64,000 nt of DNA from Puffinus mauretanicus (Eukaryota; Chordata; Aves; Procellariiformes; Procellariidae). The notes below the pieces were generated by a model, which saw only the letters and a program-made list of their open reading frames with translations, did no database searches and was not told the origin of the DNA. The DNA is taken from assembly GCA_023333565.1 (NCBI GenBank), contig JAJKFH010000102.1, positions 5,411,001 through 5,475,000 on the forward strand, given 5' to 3'. Below, piece after piece: positions 54,601 to 63,607 of this stretch. Every line of letters begins with the position of its first letter. The first letter of the stretch is position 1. Made by a program: the position numbers and the translations under genes.

Positions 54601-57600
54601 GTAATAGCTAAAAGAAAAGAAGATTCTGGAAAAATAAAACTCTTGCTTCATTGGACACCGGAGGACATGTGAGTATATTGCTAGTGATACGATATAGGAT
54701 TTAAATGGGGAAGGATTTACGGTGGGGCAAATGAGCTGTCACTAAATTATGTTATGTCTTTGAATATCTAAATTAAGGTTCATGTTTTAAAAAATGCTTT
54801 TTAAAAAGTAATTTAGAAGTTCAAAAAATAATAAGCAATGCTTAATTGTTTTTTTTACTTTAGCTTTCAAGCCTTCAGACTCTGATACCAGTTTAAGAAA
54901 ATTTTAAGCTGTATTTTTGATGCATTTTGTCACTATGGGTATTAATAACAAGGTCCTCTACTTATTGAATGGGGAGTTCAGGTTGGTTTTGCCAGCCATA
55001 TACATACGGAAGTTTATCACTGAGACAACTTTGTTTTATCCACTGATTTGTCTTGATCCTAAAATACTTTTAGGTACTGAAAAATGTACAATCATCAGTG
55101 TAACGGTAGAACTACAAGCATCTTTGCCTAGGTGCCACAATTTAATAGTATACTAACAACAGTTGGCCCTTTAAGGTATCCGTCTCATATTGCTGCCTCT
55201 TTGGATTCTCCCACTGAAGCTTGGAATAATCTTCAAGCATGTTTGGCTGCTTTTTTTTCTTGGTTTTTCAAAGTTCTGCCTTGTTCCAAAGGAGTAGCCT
55301 GTGTGTAATGCAGGATGAAGGTACTGTCCTCGGGTAGGCTTGGGACATATGAAATAGTAAGTGTACTTTAGAAATAATTTATCTACTTCTTTGAAATAGC
55401 TGAGATCTCATCTATTTCTTCTGACATAGAAAAGAGTTTATATGTAGATATTTTGATCGTAATTATATGGAAAAGTAGAATAAATGTTTGGTTTCCACTT
55501 GCTGTAGAAGAGCAGTAGTCAGAGTAGTTTTAGGAGAGGCAGTAGCTGTATACTCTGTGTTTTCCACGTTTTAAGGCAATTAACTACTTTTCCTTGTAAA
55601 GGTAAGAATAATTATAATAGAATTTATTTCTTGGATCGATACTCCTGCATACCGATTCCTGGATCCATAGTCCTGCATACAGATGAAGTTACTGGGATGT
55701 TTAGTTCACATTAAGTTGGAAGTTACTGAGACATTTAGTTCACGCTAAGATGAATAGCTGCATAATTAGGTAGGACACGCAGGTTTAGAGGCTCTTTCTT
55801 AAAAGGAATTTCAGCTTTACCAGGAAGATACCTCTAAATTGGTAGAATTCATTAGGTAAGAATATATAAGTTTCAGAGGAAATAGTCACAGTTTGTGCAA
55901 TTAACTTCTAGAACAAGGGGGTCTTTTAGATTCAGTGCTGCTTTTAAGGGATTGAGTGGGATGGTGATGCAAAGCCTTAGCATAACAGAAATTTACCTTT
56001 GCTTTGATGAAGTTGTTTAAATTACTCAGTTTTGTAGTGTCCCAAATTAGTCATATGCAGTAGTGTGAACTTGGCAGTGTGAATCTATTATAACTTTTAT
56101 TTGCTGAGGACAAGGGTTGCTGATAAGTTATCTGCAGCAATGTTTGGCATTTTGGTGCAATTTTAAAGTGTCTAAAGCTTGTGCTGCTCGTTGCAGCACT
56201 TGTAGACTGCAAGTTTCAATTCAACTTGGGAGAGGATAACTAAAATATTCTAGTAAAAAGTGTAGTTTTTTGCTTCCTTTTAAGACAGCTGGTAATACTA
56301 TATGCAGCAGAATTCTGAAATTATTTTTATTAAAATATTACAGATAGACAGTTAATTGCATTTTAAGATAAAAAGCATTAAAAAAGCATATAACACTGGG
56401 AACATGAAAAGTTATAAATAAAAAAAAAATTCAGTACTTTTTTCCTAATAGAGTCAAATGAGGTTTTTGCTCATGCAGATGAATACAATATTAGAATCTC
56501 TGCCTTGGAGAAGACAAGTCATTCAGTAATGTTAAGACATCCCTGACGGAATGTAGATTTGGTTGGTCAGGTCAAAGGAATAAGGTGTTTTATATTCATA
56601 TTTCTTGTATGTTGATTGGGTTAGGTAGAGGGTATATTTCCTGCACTGAATGATGTAGTTTTGAATTATTGAGTATTCAGTAGATTCAATTTCATCTTGA
56701 TTATTACACTTAAGAACAGCAAATGCAAGGTATCACGGCTCATGTCATCCATCTGTCTTACACAGTGAATGTACTCGCACTTCAGAAAAGTTGAATGCAG
56801 TCACGATGATTACTTTCCGTTGTGCTGAGCTGTTCATCAGCCTTTCACATGGAGCTAGTAATAATGATTTAACTTTTTCTACTCTGAGTCATCTTGAGAA
56901 ACTGTTAAGCTGCTCCAGGTTCTCTGTACATTTATTTTTTTCAGGAAAATACTAGTCTTTAACACGTTTGCTATACAAGAGGGAAATAAATTTAAATTTT
57001 TTTTTTTTTTGAGCAGGAATTTATTCTTTGTGCCAGTACTTCTTAGCTTACTGAGTTGTTATCTTTATGTATATTTCAAATAGTCTTTGCATGTGAAAAG
57101 TTTTCTTATTTGCTGTTTGTATCGTTCTGCATCTTCAGCACATAGCTTCTACTAAATGTTCCAAATGTTGCTTGTCAAAAAAATGATTTTGGCTTTATTT
57201 AAAAAAAAAGTCTTATGATGTTTTTTCACCTTTCATGATCTGTATTAAACCTTATTAGATACATGGGTTGCCTCCTGGGTGTCGTATCGTGTGTGTCCCC
57301 CCTCTTTTTTCCTTTTACCACTTTCATCTGTAAAGGCAAAAGTATGATTGGAGAAACTCCTTTTCCTACTGGGATAGAAGTTCTCTGTTTCATTTCATTT
57401 TTTGGATGGCTTACCCAAAAAACTGAATTTGAGTTACAGCTAACTTTCATTGCTGAAAAATAGAGGTTCAGTTTAATAATTCGCAAAAGTCTGTAAAATT
57501 GCATATAGCTTTGTTCACAGAAAGAACTGTTTTGTCTCGATAGTCTTAAATGTTGGGTTTCTCAATTTGAAACTTGTTGAAAAATGTTAGAATTCTTAAT

Positions 57601-60572
57601 TACAAACTTAAACGTTTTTCCCCACCCTGAAATTAATTTTTGGCTCCTAGGTCATGTAAAAGGGGGGGGCGGGGGGGGGAGGGAAAGAAAAAAGAAAACA
57701 TCGCTTTATGTGGGCTGAAAATAATCTCAGGGGGTTGTTGTTGGTGTTTTTCTTTTTTTTTTTTTTTTTTTTTTTTTTTTGGGGGAGTGGGTGGTTTGGG
57801 GTTTTTTTTGTTGTTGTTTCGGTTGGTAACCCCTCCTCCTCCCCCCTCCAGTAATGGAAGCAAAATGGATCACTTGTTTGTCCTGCACAGCCTTGGTCAA
57901 TGCTAACTTTTGGAAGGAGGCAGGAAAGTGGGTTTTCAGTAAGACACAGTAAGACACTAAGAGAGGTGTCTGCAAGCCCAGTGCCTCTCTTAATAATGTG
58001 TTACCTGAAAATGTCAGCAGGGCCTTAAAAACCCAATGTGCTTTCAGTAAAAGAAGCAATAATGCAAAAGCCACTCTGAAGTAGGCATGTTTGGTTTCAA
58101 AGAATTTAAGTACAAAATGTAGATCAATTGTGTACGTTATCTCCAGCTATCTTCCCCAAGTTTCACCGCAAGTGCCACTGAAGCAACAATTCCCTTTAAT
58201 CTATAAAGACCAAGTTTTATTCTGTCTCACAATGAGAACTGTTACATAGCCAAAATATTTTGTGGTGATTGCCTGGATTTCCTCAGAAGGTAATCAAACA
58301 ATTAACTTGCGCAAAGTTGGAGCATTTTGACATTGGAAGCTTTGAACTTGGAGCAAGGAAATTAGTGTAACTTGAAGCTCAGTGCTTGCAGTATATTCTG
58401 CCTTTACTTACTTTTTTGACAGCATCAAAGAATTTTATGCCCAGTAAAATAAAATATTTTTGAAGATCTTTTTTCCTGCTACCCATTTTCACCTTAAATT
58501 GTTAAAATGGAGAATGTTGTGCCATTATCGTTGTATGTTTGATTTAGTATTCTTCTGGAATAATCTAAATTCTGTTTAGTATCTTTTTCACACTGAGAAC
58601 TTGAAAAACTTTGAAGTATAATATGTAAAGATTGGCTGTCTTTTCCTCACTCCAGTGAAGATGCTTTTTAACCAGTGAAATGTGAAGATTACTTTTAAAA
58701 ACTTAATATGTATTAGTTTACCACATAATTTTATGGTAAGAAAAACAGTTGATCTTTTTTGAATATTTTTATTTTATTTATTCATAGTCTGCCTGATGTG
58801 TGGGTAAATGAAAGTGAGCGACATCAGTTAAAAACTAAAGTAGTTCATTTATCAAAACTACCAAAAGATACTGCCTTGCTTCTGGACCCAAACATATACA
58901 GGTAATGTCCTAATTTTGAAACTTTCTCTACTTAAATATATTCTTAAGCCTCACTTAACTTTTAGACGTTGGAAAATCAGGATTGCTAATGCATTATACA
59001 CCACACCAGGGAGCCTCGATCCTGTCAGCGTCCAGGAGTTAAGTTCTGAGGTCTTAAGTTGTTTCAGAATTACTTAACTTCTTGAACTGAACTCTAGTTA
59101 CTGAGAAACGGGGAATGTGTGTATTTACCAAGTGTATTTTACTTTTTTGTGCTTGGTGTACAGAAATTCTAGTAAAGGAGGTACATACAGTGGAATCCTG
59201 AAAGATCACTTCTGTTAAGATCACATACTGGTTTGTATACCAATTTTTTTAAAGTCCAAATTTATCTTTACATATTTTATATTCAAATGTAATACATGCA
59301 GTATTACCTTGAAATCTGTACTTGTATACAAGTACTGTTATTTTTTAAGACAAGATTCTTTAGAAGGGGACAGAAGGGGACAGTACATGTTACTTGTTTA
59401 AGCTGCATTCACATTTATGTTTTTAGGACTTCAGATTGGCTTCTAATCCATCTTGTTTCTAATAATTTCCTGATTTTTTTTCCCCCCTCTTTATTAGTGT
59501 GCTCACATAATTGTCAGTACCCACAGTTCTGTGTGTGTACAGTTTTTAAAGGTAATCTGAAATGCTTAATTCACTCTTAAGTTTTTGAACATCCAAAGAT
59601 ACATATTTATGGGTTTATATTAAAAATTCATTAAAATGGGTCACAAAGGAAAAAAAAAAAATGTTTTTTCTGCCATAACTGAAGTTCACTGTTCCTATCT
59701 TTCTTCCTTAACATCCAGTGACCTAGTGTCTAAAGGAGTAACTAGAACGCTAATTTGAGGTCTTCATATGCGATAAGCCTTTCAGTTCACCTTTAATATT
59801 CAGTGTATTTCACTAATCAAATTAATGAAAACTTGGTTTACAATATGAAAATAAATCGTCATACTATATCTGCTATCTTTGTGAATGTAAGTATTTAAAA
59901 TACTTACTTTAGTATATGAATTACTGATGTTAACAGTAAATCATAAAAATGTTATGAGGAAATTGGATTGTGTGTTTTAAAACTGCTTAACACAGTGACT
60001 GTTTTATGATCTAATTTAGGTGTTAATCATCTTTATTTTGATTACCTTTGCAGAACTTGATAGAATAGTTTGATTTGAAAAGGAAATAAAAAACCTTTTT
60101 TAAATAAAAATGTAATGATCTTTGGGATTAAGTCCTTGGAGAAAAATGAGCAACCCTTTCTACCTCTCCCACATAAAATTAAGGTCCCCTCACATAATGT
60201 TGTACTAGATTTTTAGCAGTATAGATCAGTGTGTGATTAAAAAGAGCTTTGGGACCAACTGTGGGAGATCAAAGAAATAAAATTGAACAAAACTTTGCAA
60301 GGAAAAAAAGTGATTAAGGGAATTCAGCTATTAATGTCATGCTAAAATGATGACTCCAATAGAAAGTTTGAAATAATTATCTGAAATGTACGTTAATATG
60401 GGATCATCTAAAATGGCTTTCAGTTTTAATCAAATTAAGTGAAAGTAGATATTATATAGTCATGATTTCGTAGTATACTCTAGCTGACTTGAATTTACAT
60501 CTCAGGGTCTTTATGTAAAAATGTACTATCTTCTTTTACAGAACAATGCCCCAGAAGAGGTTGAAGAGGTAA
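8966..60572 (+). CDS. AEBP2: AEBP2, zinc-finger accessory subunit of PRC2 (8 coding exons)
   Basis: The spliced frame joins 8966-9603, 28505-28712, 31877-31984, 40575-40761, 46599-46723, 54601-54668, 58788-58901 and 60542-60572: 1479 nt, 492 residues. AEBP2 is a nuclear cofactor that binds SUZ12 and RBBP4/7 in the JARID2-containing form of PRC2 and stimulates H3K27 methylation by EZH2. Residues 1-212 are low complexity, with the conserved [13 protein letters not shown] block at 61-73 and a 12-Glu tract at 80-91. Three GLI-type C2H2 fingers have ligands C252/C257/H270/H275, C286/C291/H307/H311 and C319/C324/H337/H341. A basic segment (368-378) contains the RRK motif reported to bind RBBP4. The C-terminal part (about 381-492) is the region that contacts the SUZ12 core. 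Human isoform 1 is, from memory, 517 residues; most of the difference is in low-complexity tracts and an alternative tail. All junctions are GT-AG, so it is not a retrocopy. Confidence 0.98.
27026..27612 (+). repeat. Diverged CR1 LINE fragment, plus strand
   Basis: The segment follows the 3' half of avian CR1: a block like GGCTGTATTAGTAAAAGTGT, then CACCTCTACTTGGCACCATT, GATTACTGTGTCCAGTTTGG, and at the end a degenerate form of the GGTCCTTTCAAAGATGAGCT region. Many substitutions and gaps point to an old insertion. The typical 8-bp tail repeats are largely lost, so the right end is approximate. Confidence 0.8.
28050..28096 (+). repeat. Possible old CR1/L3-type LINE or SINE 3' end
   Basis: The block GGGACAGATACATCTCTGGT followed by CTGACCCAGCATGC resembles the 3' end of old LINE/SINE families of reptiles and birds, where a TGGTCTGACCCAGTATGGC block is common. 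A T/C-rich stretch follows directly (about 28097-28160). The match is short and from memory, so it is tentative. Confidence 0.35.
28505..28712 (+). CDS. AEBP2: AEBP2 coding exon 2: zinc finger 1
   Basis: The exon is 208 nt and encodes the last base of Ser213 to Gly282. The acceptor is TCTTGCAG|C and the donor GGGG|GTTGGT-like, with GT at 28713-28714. It starts with the conserved [20 protein letters not shown] block and holds the first GLI-type finger: [12 protein letters not shown] with ligands C252 and C257, then DHIRSIH with H270 and H275. The linker [13 protein letters not shown] differs from the human one, as expected for a flexible segment. Met219 (IMD) would be a natural internal start for short forms. 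Confidence 0.97.
28713..31876 (+). other. AEBP2: AEBP2 intron 2 (3.2 kb)
   Basis: AT-rich sequence between donor GTTGGT and acceptor CTCTATTAG. No transposon, repeat array or exon-like element was recognised. Confidence 0.85.
31877..31984 (+). CDS. AEBP2: AEBP2 coding exon 3: zinc finger 2
   Basis: The exon is 108 nt, phase 0 at both ends, and encodes residues 283-318, [10 protein letters not shown] through THSGDKPFK. Ligands are C286, C291, H307 and H311, followed by a TGEKP-like linker written as SGDKPFK. The donor is AAG|GTAAGG. Because exon 3 is a multiple of three, skipping would remove finger 2 without shifting the frame. Confidence 0.97.
38421..38549 (+). repeat. CR1 LINE 3' end, plus strand, heavily truncated
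   Basis: About 130 bases match the CR1 3' end: GGTTGGATGGGGCTTTGAGC, then GGGGGGTTGGAACT, then AAGATCCCTTCCAACC and the terminal CATTCCATGATTCTAT tail. Extreme 5' truncation is usual for CR1 insertions. Confidence 0.9.
38935..38963 (+). repeat. C10-A19 homopolymer junction
   Basis: Ten C are followed directly by 19 A, within a longer C-rich then A-rich stretch (38923-38998). Such runs are unstable and assembly lengths are often wrong. Confidence 0.85.
40575..40761 (+). CDS. AEBP2: AEBP2 coding exon 4: zinc finger 3 and basic segment
   Basis: The exon is 187 nt and encodes residues 319-380 plus the first base of Pro381; the donor is TTAC|GTAAGT. Finger 3 is [10 protein letters not shown] through LARHVPTH, with ligands C319, C324, H337 and H341. 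A polar linker rich in Ser, Lys and Glu follows, then the basic segment [11 protein letters not shown] (368-378). In structural work on mammalian AEBP2 this RRK-containing segment binds RBBP4 and competes with the histone H3 tail. It is unchanged from the human sequence as I remember it. Confidence 0.97.
40762..46598 (+). other. AEBP2: AEBP2 intron 4 (5.8 kb)
   Basis: AT-rich, without a recognisable transposon or tandem array. The acceptor has a strong pyrimidine tract, CCTTTTTTTCTAG. Nothing further was seen. Confidence 0.85.
46599..46723 (+). CDS. AEBP2: AEBP2 coding exon 5: start of the PRC2-binding region
   Basis: The exon is 125 nt and encodes the end of Pro381 to Thr422: [17 protein letters not shown], then [16 protein letters not shown] and HSVVFHST. 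It is the start of the C-terminal region that contacts SUZ12 and RBBP4 in PRC2 structures and is essentially identical to mammals in my memory. The donor is ACT|GTAAGT. Confidence 0.97.
51903..52355 (-). repeat. Degenerate tandem repeat array inside the LTR
   Basis: About nine or ten units of roughly 40-55 bases each begin with a variant of CTGCTCCAGCGTGGG on the + strand (for example near 51901, 51945, 51990, 52056, 52106, 52155 and 52208) and usually carry a CATGGGCTGCAG-like block. Unit length varies. The array lies wholly within the LTR. Confidence 0.75.
51982..52443 (-). other. Open frame of 153 codons within the LTR
   Basis: This minus-strand frame runs through the tandem repeat array, so its product would be internally repetitive, with recurring Leu-Gln-Pro-Met/Val and Trp-containing blocks. 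The likely transcription start (about 30 bases past the TATA-like box) falls near its first Met, so it is unclear whether that Met would be in the RNA. It resembles no protein I know. It may only be open because the repeat unit lacks stops in this frame, but neighbouring copies of this LTR family should be compared. Confidence 0.4.
53555..53985 (+). mobile_element. Solo-type ERVL-like LTR, plus orientation
   Basis: The segment carries blocks I know from a very common avian LTR: ATTCCATACCATGTGACGTC, a degraded TATA region after ATGCTCAG (near 53704), GGTGAGCAATTGCATTGTGC, the poly(A) signal ATTAAA at 53847-53852 followed by CTGTCTTTATCTCAACCC, and the end GGTTAAACCACGACA. The start is placed at TGTTTTCAGTTGTTGCTAAG; TG at 53552 is an alternative. 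No internal retroviral genes are adjacent. A target-site duplication was not visible. ERVL assignment is from memory. Confidence 0.8.
54601..54668 (+). CDS. AEBP2: AEBP2 coding exon 6
   Basis: The exon is 68 nt and encodes residues 423-444 plus two bases of Ile445: [18 protein letters not shown], then TPED. The acceptor is ATCAG|G and the donor ACAT|GTGAGT. Residue 441 is Thr where I remember Met in human (HWMPEDI). The exon starts with GTAATA, so the acceptor AG is followed by a GT that must not be mistaken for a donor. Confidence 0.96.
55628..55683 (+). repeat. Tandem duplication, 28-bp unit, two copies
   Basis: Copies at 55628-55655 and 55656-55683 share the frame TTC-TGGATC-ATA-TCCTGCATAC and differ at a few positions. 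They abut without a gap. Confidence 0.85.
55687..55754 (+). repeat. Tandem duplication, 34-bp unit, two copies
   Basis: Copies at 55687-55720 and 55721-55754 share AGTTACTG, TTTAGTTCAC and TAAG blocks and abut exactly. The unit is unrelated to the 28-bp duplication that ends four bases earlier. Confidence 0.85.
57661..57850 (+). repeat. G-run and T-run low-complexity region
   Basis: G8-C-G9 at 57662-57679 is followed by purine-rich sequence, then GTT repeats, 28 consecutive T (57753-57780), G5, and further G/T-rich sequence ending in a CCTCCTCCTCC stretch. One strand is almost free of A and C over much of this. The long open frames reported across it on both strands are composition artefacts. 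Confidence 0.85.
58788..58901 (+). CDS. AEBP2: AEBP2 coding exon 7
   Basis: The exon is 114 nt and encodes the end of Ile445 through Tyr482 plus two bases of Arg483: [17 protein letters not shown], then [20 protein letters not shown]. The donor is ACAG|GTAATG. It is a multiple of three, but skipping would remove a conserved part of the C-terminal PRC2-binding region. Confidence 0.97.
58902..60541 (+). other. AEBP2: AEBP2 intron 7 (1.6 kb)
   Basis: AT-rich, with a short direct repeat of AGAAGGGGACAG near 59362-59383 and an A run near 59650. The acceptor is CTTCTTTTACAG. No gene or transposon was seen. Confidence 0.85.
60542..60572 (+). CDS. AEBP2: AEBP2 terminal coding exon 8 and stop
   Basis: The exon encodes the last base of Arg483 and then TMPQKRLKR, with TAA at 60570-60572. 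The basic tail equals the shorter human C-terminus. The last sense codon and stop read AGGTAA, so an AG|GTAAAA donor lies exactly at the end. In human, as I recall, splicing at this point adds 14 residues from a further exon. I did not find a matching exon in the 3.4 kb downstream. Confidence 0.95.
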
Positions 60573-62625
60573 AAACCAAGCAAGTGGGGACACCTGCAGT
60601 CTTAGTCACTGACAATGGATTTAGAAACAAAGTTGCACATTAGTCAAATCCCATCCTTTTTTTTTTTTTTTCTTAGATAAATATTTATGCTTAGTGTAAA
60701 CATTCTGTGAATGAAGTTGATGCTTCCGTGGAATATATTAATATATTACTGTATATCCACATTTTCATGGAATGGTACAGTGGGAGACTGAGCAAACACT
60801 CTTCTGGCAACTTAGTGGAACAACTAAAAGGCTTTGCATGCTTGCTTCTTTAAGCTGCTTTTTTCTTTAGTGAATACAGTAGTTTATATTTGATGAAAAG
60901 AAAAAGTAACCATCACCGTTTACTCACAATTCCCAGGAGAACTGTTAACAAGCTATTAGGCTTCTTGTCAACGTTAACTAAATATGACACACGCCAGACA
61001 ATAAAACAGCTACCAAGGGATTATCCTGTTGCCCTTTGAGTATGGTGGATAGTAATCATTTGTCATTTGTAATCTCGTGTCCTTTTGCAGATCCCTAAAA
61101 TATGTTGGATTATAATGTTTAAACAAATGTTGATGGAATGCTTGTCTTTTCCAATCAACTATGAATACGTATAGTACAGTTTAAAGATGTTAAGAGTGTT
61201 GCAGTATGTCTGACCCCTTTTTCAGGAGTAGTATAGTATGTTAATGAGATCTGCTTTTATGTGATCCATATCAATGGACGGTTTTTGAAAAACCTCTACT
61301 TAAGCAGTTAGTGTTATTGGTATTTTATTTTACTTTTTTGACCCTTTAGGATCCCCATTCACTTGTAAAGTATACTTTTTTATTTGGCCTAACGTTTTCT
61401 AGATGTAAAGAAAATGGTATTTTTTAAAAAAAAAAAATCTAGAAAATCAATCCTTTATGCACCAAAGTTGGCTTTGAAAAGGAAAGTAAAATCATTTTCT
61501 TGCTTAATAAGCAAGAAGCCATGGATTTTTTTAACTGACAAATAGAGATGTGTCTAACCTGTTAGTCTTTGTATGGAGACAAAAATGTTGCATATAGATA
61601 ATAGGACATTGCTTGTAAATATTTCAGCAGATTTGTAATATATTTTTATATTATGAAATGTACTGTAGATGTTTTTCTAGAGGCATGAAAGTTAAAATGT
61701 ATATATTACGGTAGAAATAATATTGAAGGATATTGTAATTCACTAGTGCTGCCAGAAGAATTGTTTAAAAAAAGCACCTTCCTTAACAATAAAAAAACCC
61801 CTTCTTTTACATACCTAAGGGACTATATACTACTGTTAATATCTGTTGTAAGAACAAAAATACATTGAACATCCTTCCCAGAAATCTTAGAGGGATGAAT
61901 AGTACCCATAATTAATTCATGGCGCTCCTTTCTAATAGTGAACATGAAATTAGTTTTTTCCTTACTATTGGAAGGAACTAATGTGTAAAATTTGTATGGA
62001 TATATGCAGTCAAACTGCAGAGTTAGTCCTCCTTATTGGGGAGGAATTTGCTACAGTGAAACTAATAACCAGCAGTTTTTACACTAAATTTTTATTAAAT
62101 AGAATAAAACTTAAAGTAACCCTTTGGTTGCAGAAGTGAGCATATCCTAATATAATACAAATGCATTCTGCATTGGTACTGACACGAGAGTCTTGCTTAG
62201 CTCCAATGGGTTAAAAATGTTACTTATATACACAAAAAAAAAATCTTATCAAATGAAATGAAGTGCAGATTAAAAGCACCACTAATATAAGATGTTCTGG
62301 AATGGTTGTTTAATAAGGGTATTATTCATAAAATCTGTAGTGATGTGACTTTATTTTTGAAAAAAATGCAGTGTTTTGGTTTTTTTTTTTGCTTGAGCAC
62401 TTCACCTACTGCTTTTTCTGTACCTATAAAGTAATCTGTAATCATTGTTTCTTTTTTTTGAATTTGTTATAAAATTGCCAAATAGAAGTGTTTCAGATAT
62501 AGTTTGTATTTGTATTTTTTTAATTTTATTGCTTCATGAGTTTCTTGTAAGTCATTTATAATTGACAGATGATTGTAGACCTTGCCTGAGTATTTTTTCT
62601 AATAAAACAAAGCAAACAAACCTAT
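60573..62625 (+). other. AEBP2: AEBP2 3' UTR (probable extent)
   Basis: AT-rich sequence directly after the stop. AATAAA hexamers lie at 61000-61005, 61788-61793, 62103-62108 and 62601-62606, so several UTR lengths are possible. The last is the preferred distal site because U-rich and GT-containing sequence follows. Two Pumilio-type elements (TGTAAATA at 61614-61621, TGTATATA at 61698-61705) and a perfect 10-bp inverted repeat at 61395-61446 lie inside. The exact end needs transcript data. Confidence 0.65.
62601..62606 (+). terminator. AEBP2: Probable distal poly(A) signal of AEBP2
   Basis: AATAAA is preceded by a TATTTTTTCT stretch and followed about 25-40 bases later by GTGTAAG and a T-rich segment, a plausible downstream element. 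The nearer hexamers at 61000, 61788 and 62103 are alternatives, and 63548-63553 would extend the transcript further. Confidence 0.5.
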
Positions 62626-63607
62626 TAGCTTCAAAAGTGTAAGATTTCAATGAAGTTTTCAAAGAGAAATGTAAAAATGTCACTATCTCTATTTACCCTG
62701 TAAGTAGTAACATGCATACCTTTACACAATTGGGAATTCATGGATACAAGTCATGTATTGTTCATGTAAACTGTGACTTTCTTTTCTTGGGTTTGAGAAA
62801 AATACTATCTGATGTTCTCCTAGTACAGCTTCTGCCTCAGAAGGAAAAATCAGTTAAAATTCAAAACATCTGTGAACAAATGGATACATTGGAATTAATT
62901 AAACTTTCCATAATTCAAAAGGTAAGTGGATTTTGGGGTTTTTTTTTTACCTTGAAGTTATCAAAGTGAATTGCGAAAAGTATTTATGCTTGAAAGTTGT
63001 TTATATTCTACAAATTATGTAATTACTCGGTGGTGTTTTATTTTTCAAATGACAATCATGGCTCTCTAAAGCTCTGCTTCAGTTTTTGTGTGTGTCCCCG
63101 TATGAATTTCAGTTTTGTTAGAGTACCAGATACATGGAACTGGCACTTTGTGCTAGGAGGCATTGATCGCTTGGTTCTGAAAAAAATCTTACTGCTCTTA
63201 CTGTTGTTCTTGAAAAGTATTAATGAAATAATTGGCCTCTACCCTTTGGAGTAGCTCCGTGTGCTTTCTTTCGGGGTGCAACATACAAAGGTTTCCTCCT
63301 GTCTTTCCTCAAGAACATTTTTTTTTTAAATAGATTTTCCAAATACCTACAGAATGTGTTCCCTCCCAGCTGGAGTGTTTATTTTCTTTGAAGAGAAATG
63401 TCACCAAGACAAACCTGTAGTTACTTTACCCTTTTTTGCAGTCTGTTTCCAGATTGCTTTAATGAGTAACTATATAAATATCCTGATTTTATACTTCTTT
63501 ACTTAGACATTCTGTGTTATCTTTAACACATTACAGAAGGTGAGCAAAATAAAATGACTTAACTTTACAGTTGAAGTTAAATCATGGCAAAATACACTGA
63601 CGTGTGT
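62626..63607. other. Downstream DNA with an exon-like segment
   Basis: This is AT-rich sequence beyond the probable gene end. It holds an exon-like segment at 62824-62921 (listed as a finding): TTCTCCTAG acceptor, a frame open through it, and a consensus AAG|GTAAGT donor. A further AATAAA lies at 63548-63553. No known protein was recognised. Confidence 0.5.

Larger units (their letters stand above)
54669..58787 (+). other. AEBP2: AEBP2 intron 6 (4.1 kb)
   Basis: AT-rich, with two adjacent tandem duplications at 55628-55754 and a strongly strand-biased G/T homopolymer region at 57661-57850. The acceptor (TTTATTCATAG) follows a long T/A-rich stretch. No transposon was recognised. Confidence 0.85.

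Noticed and set aside
57633..58074. Three overlapping frames around the G and T runs of intron 6
   Set aside because: They exist because homopolymers lack stops in both strands; the translations are mostly Lys/Pro or Phe/Gly runs.
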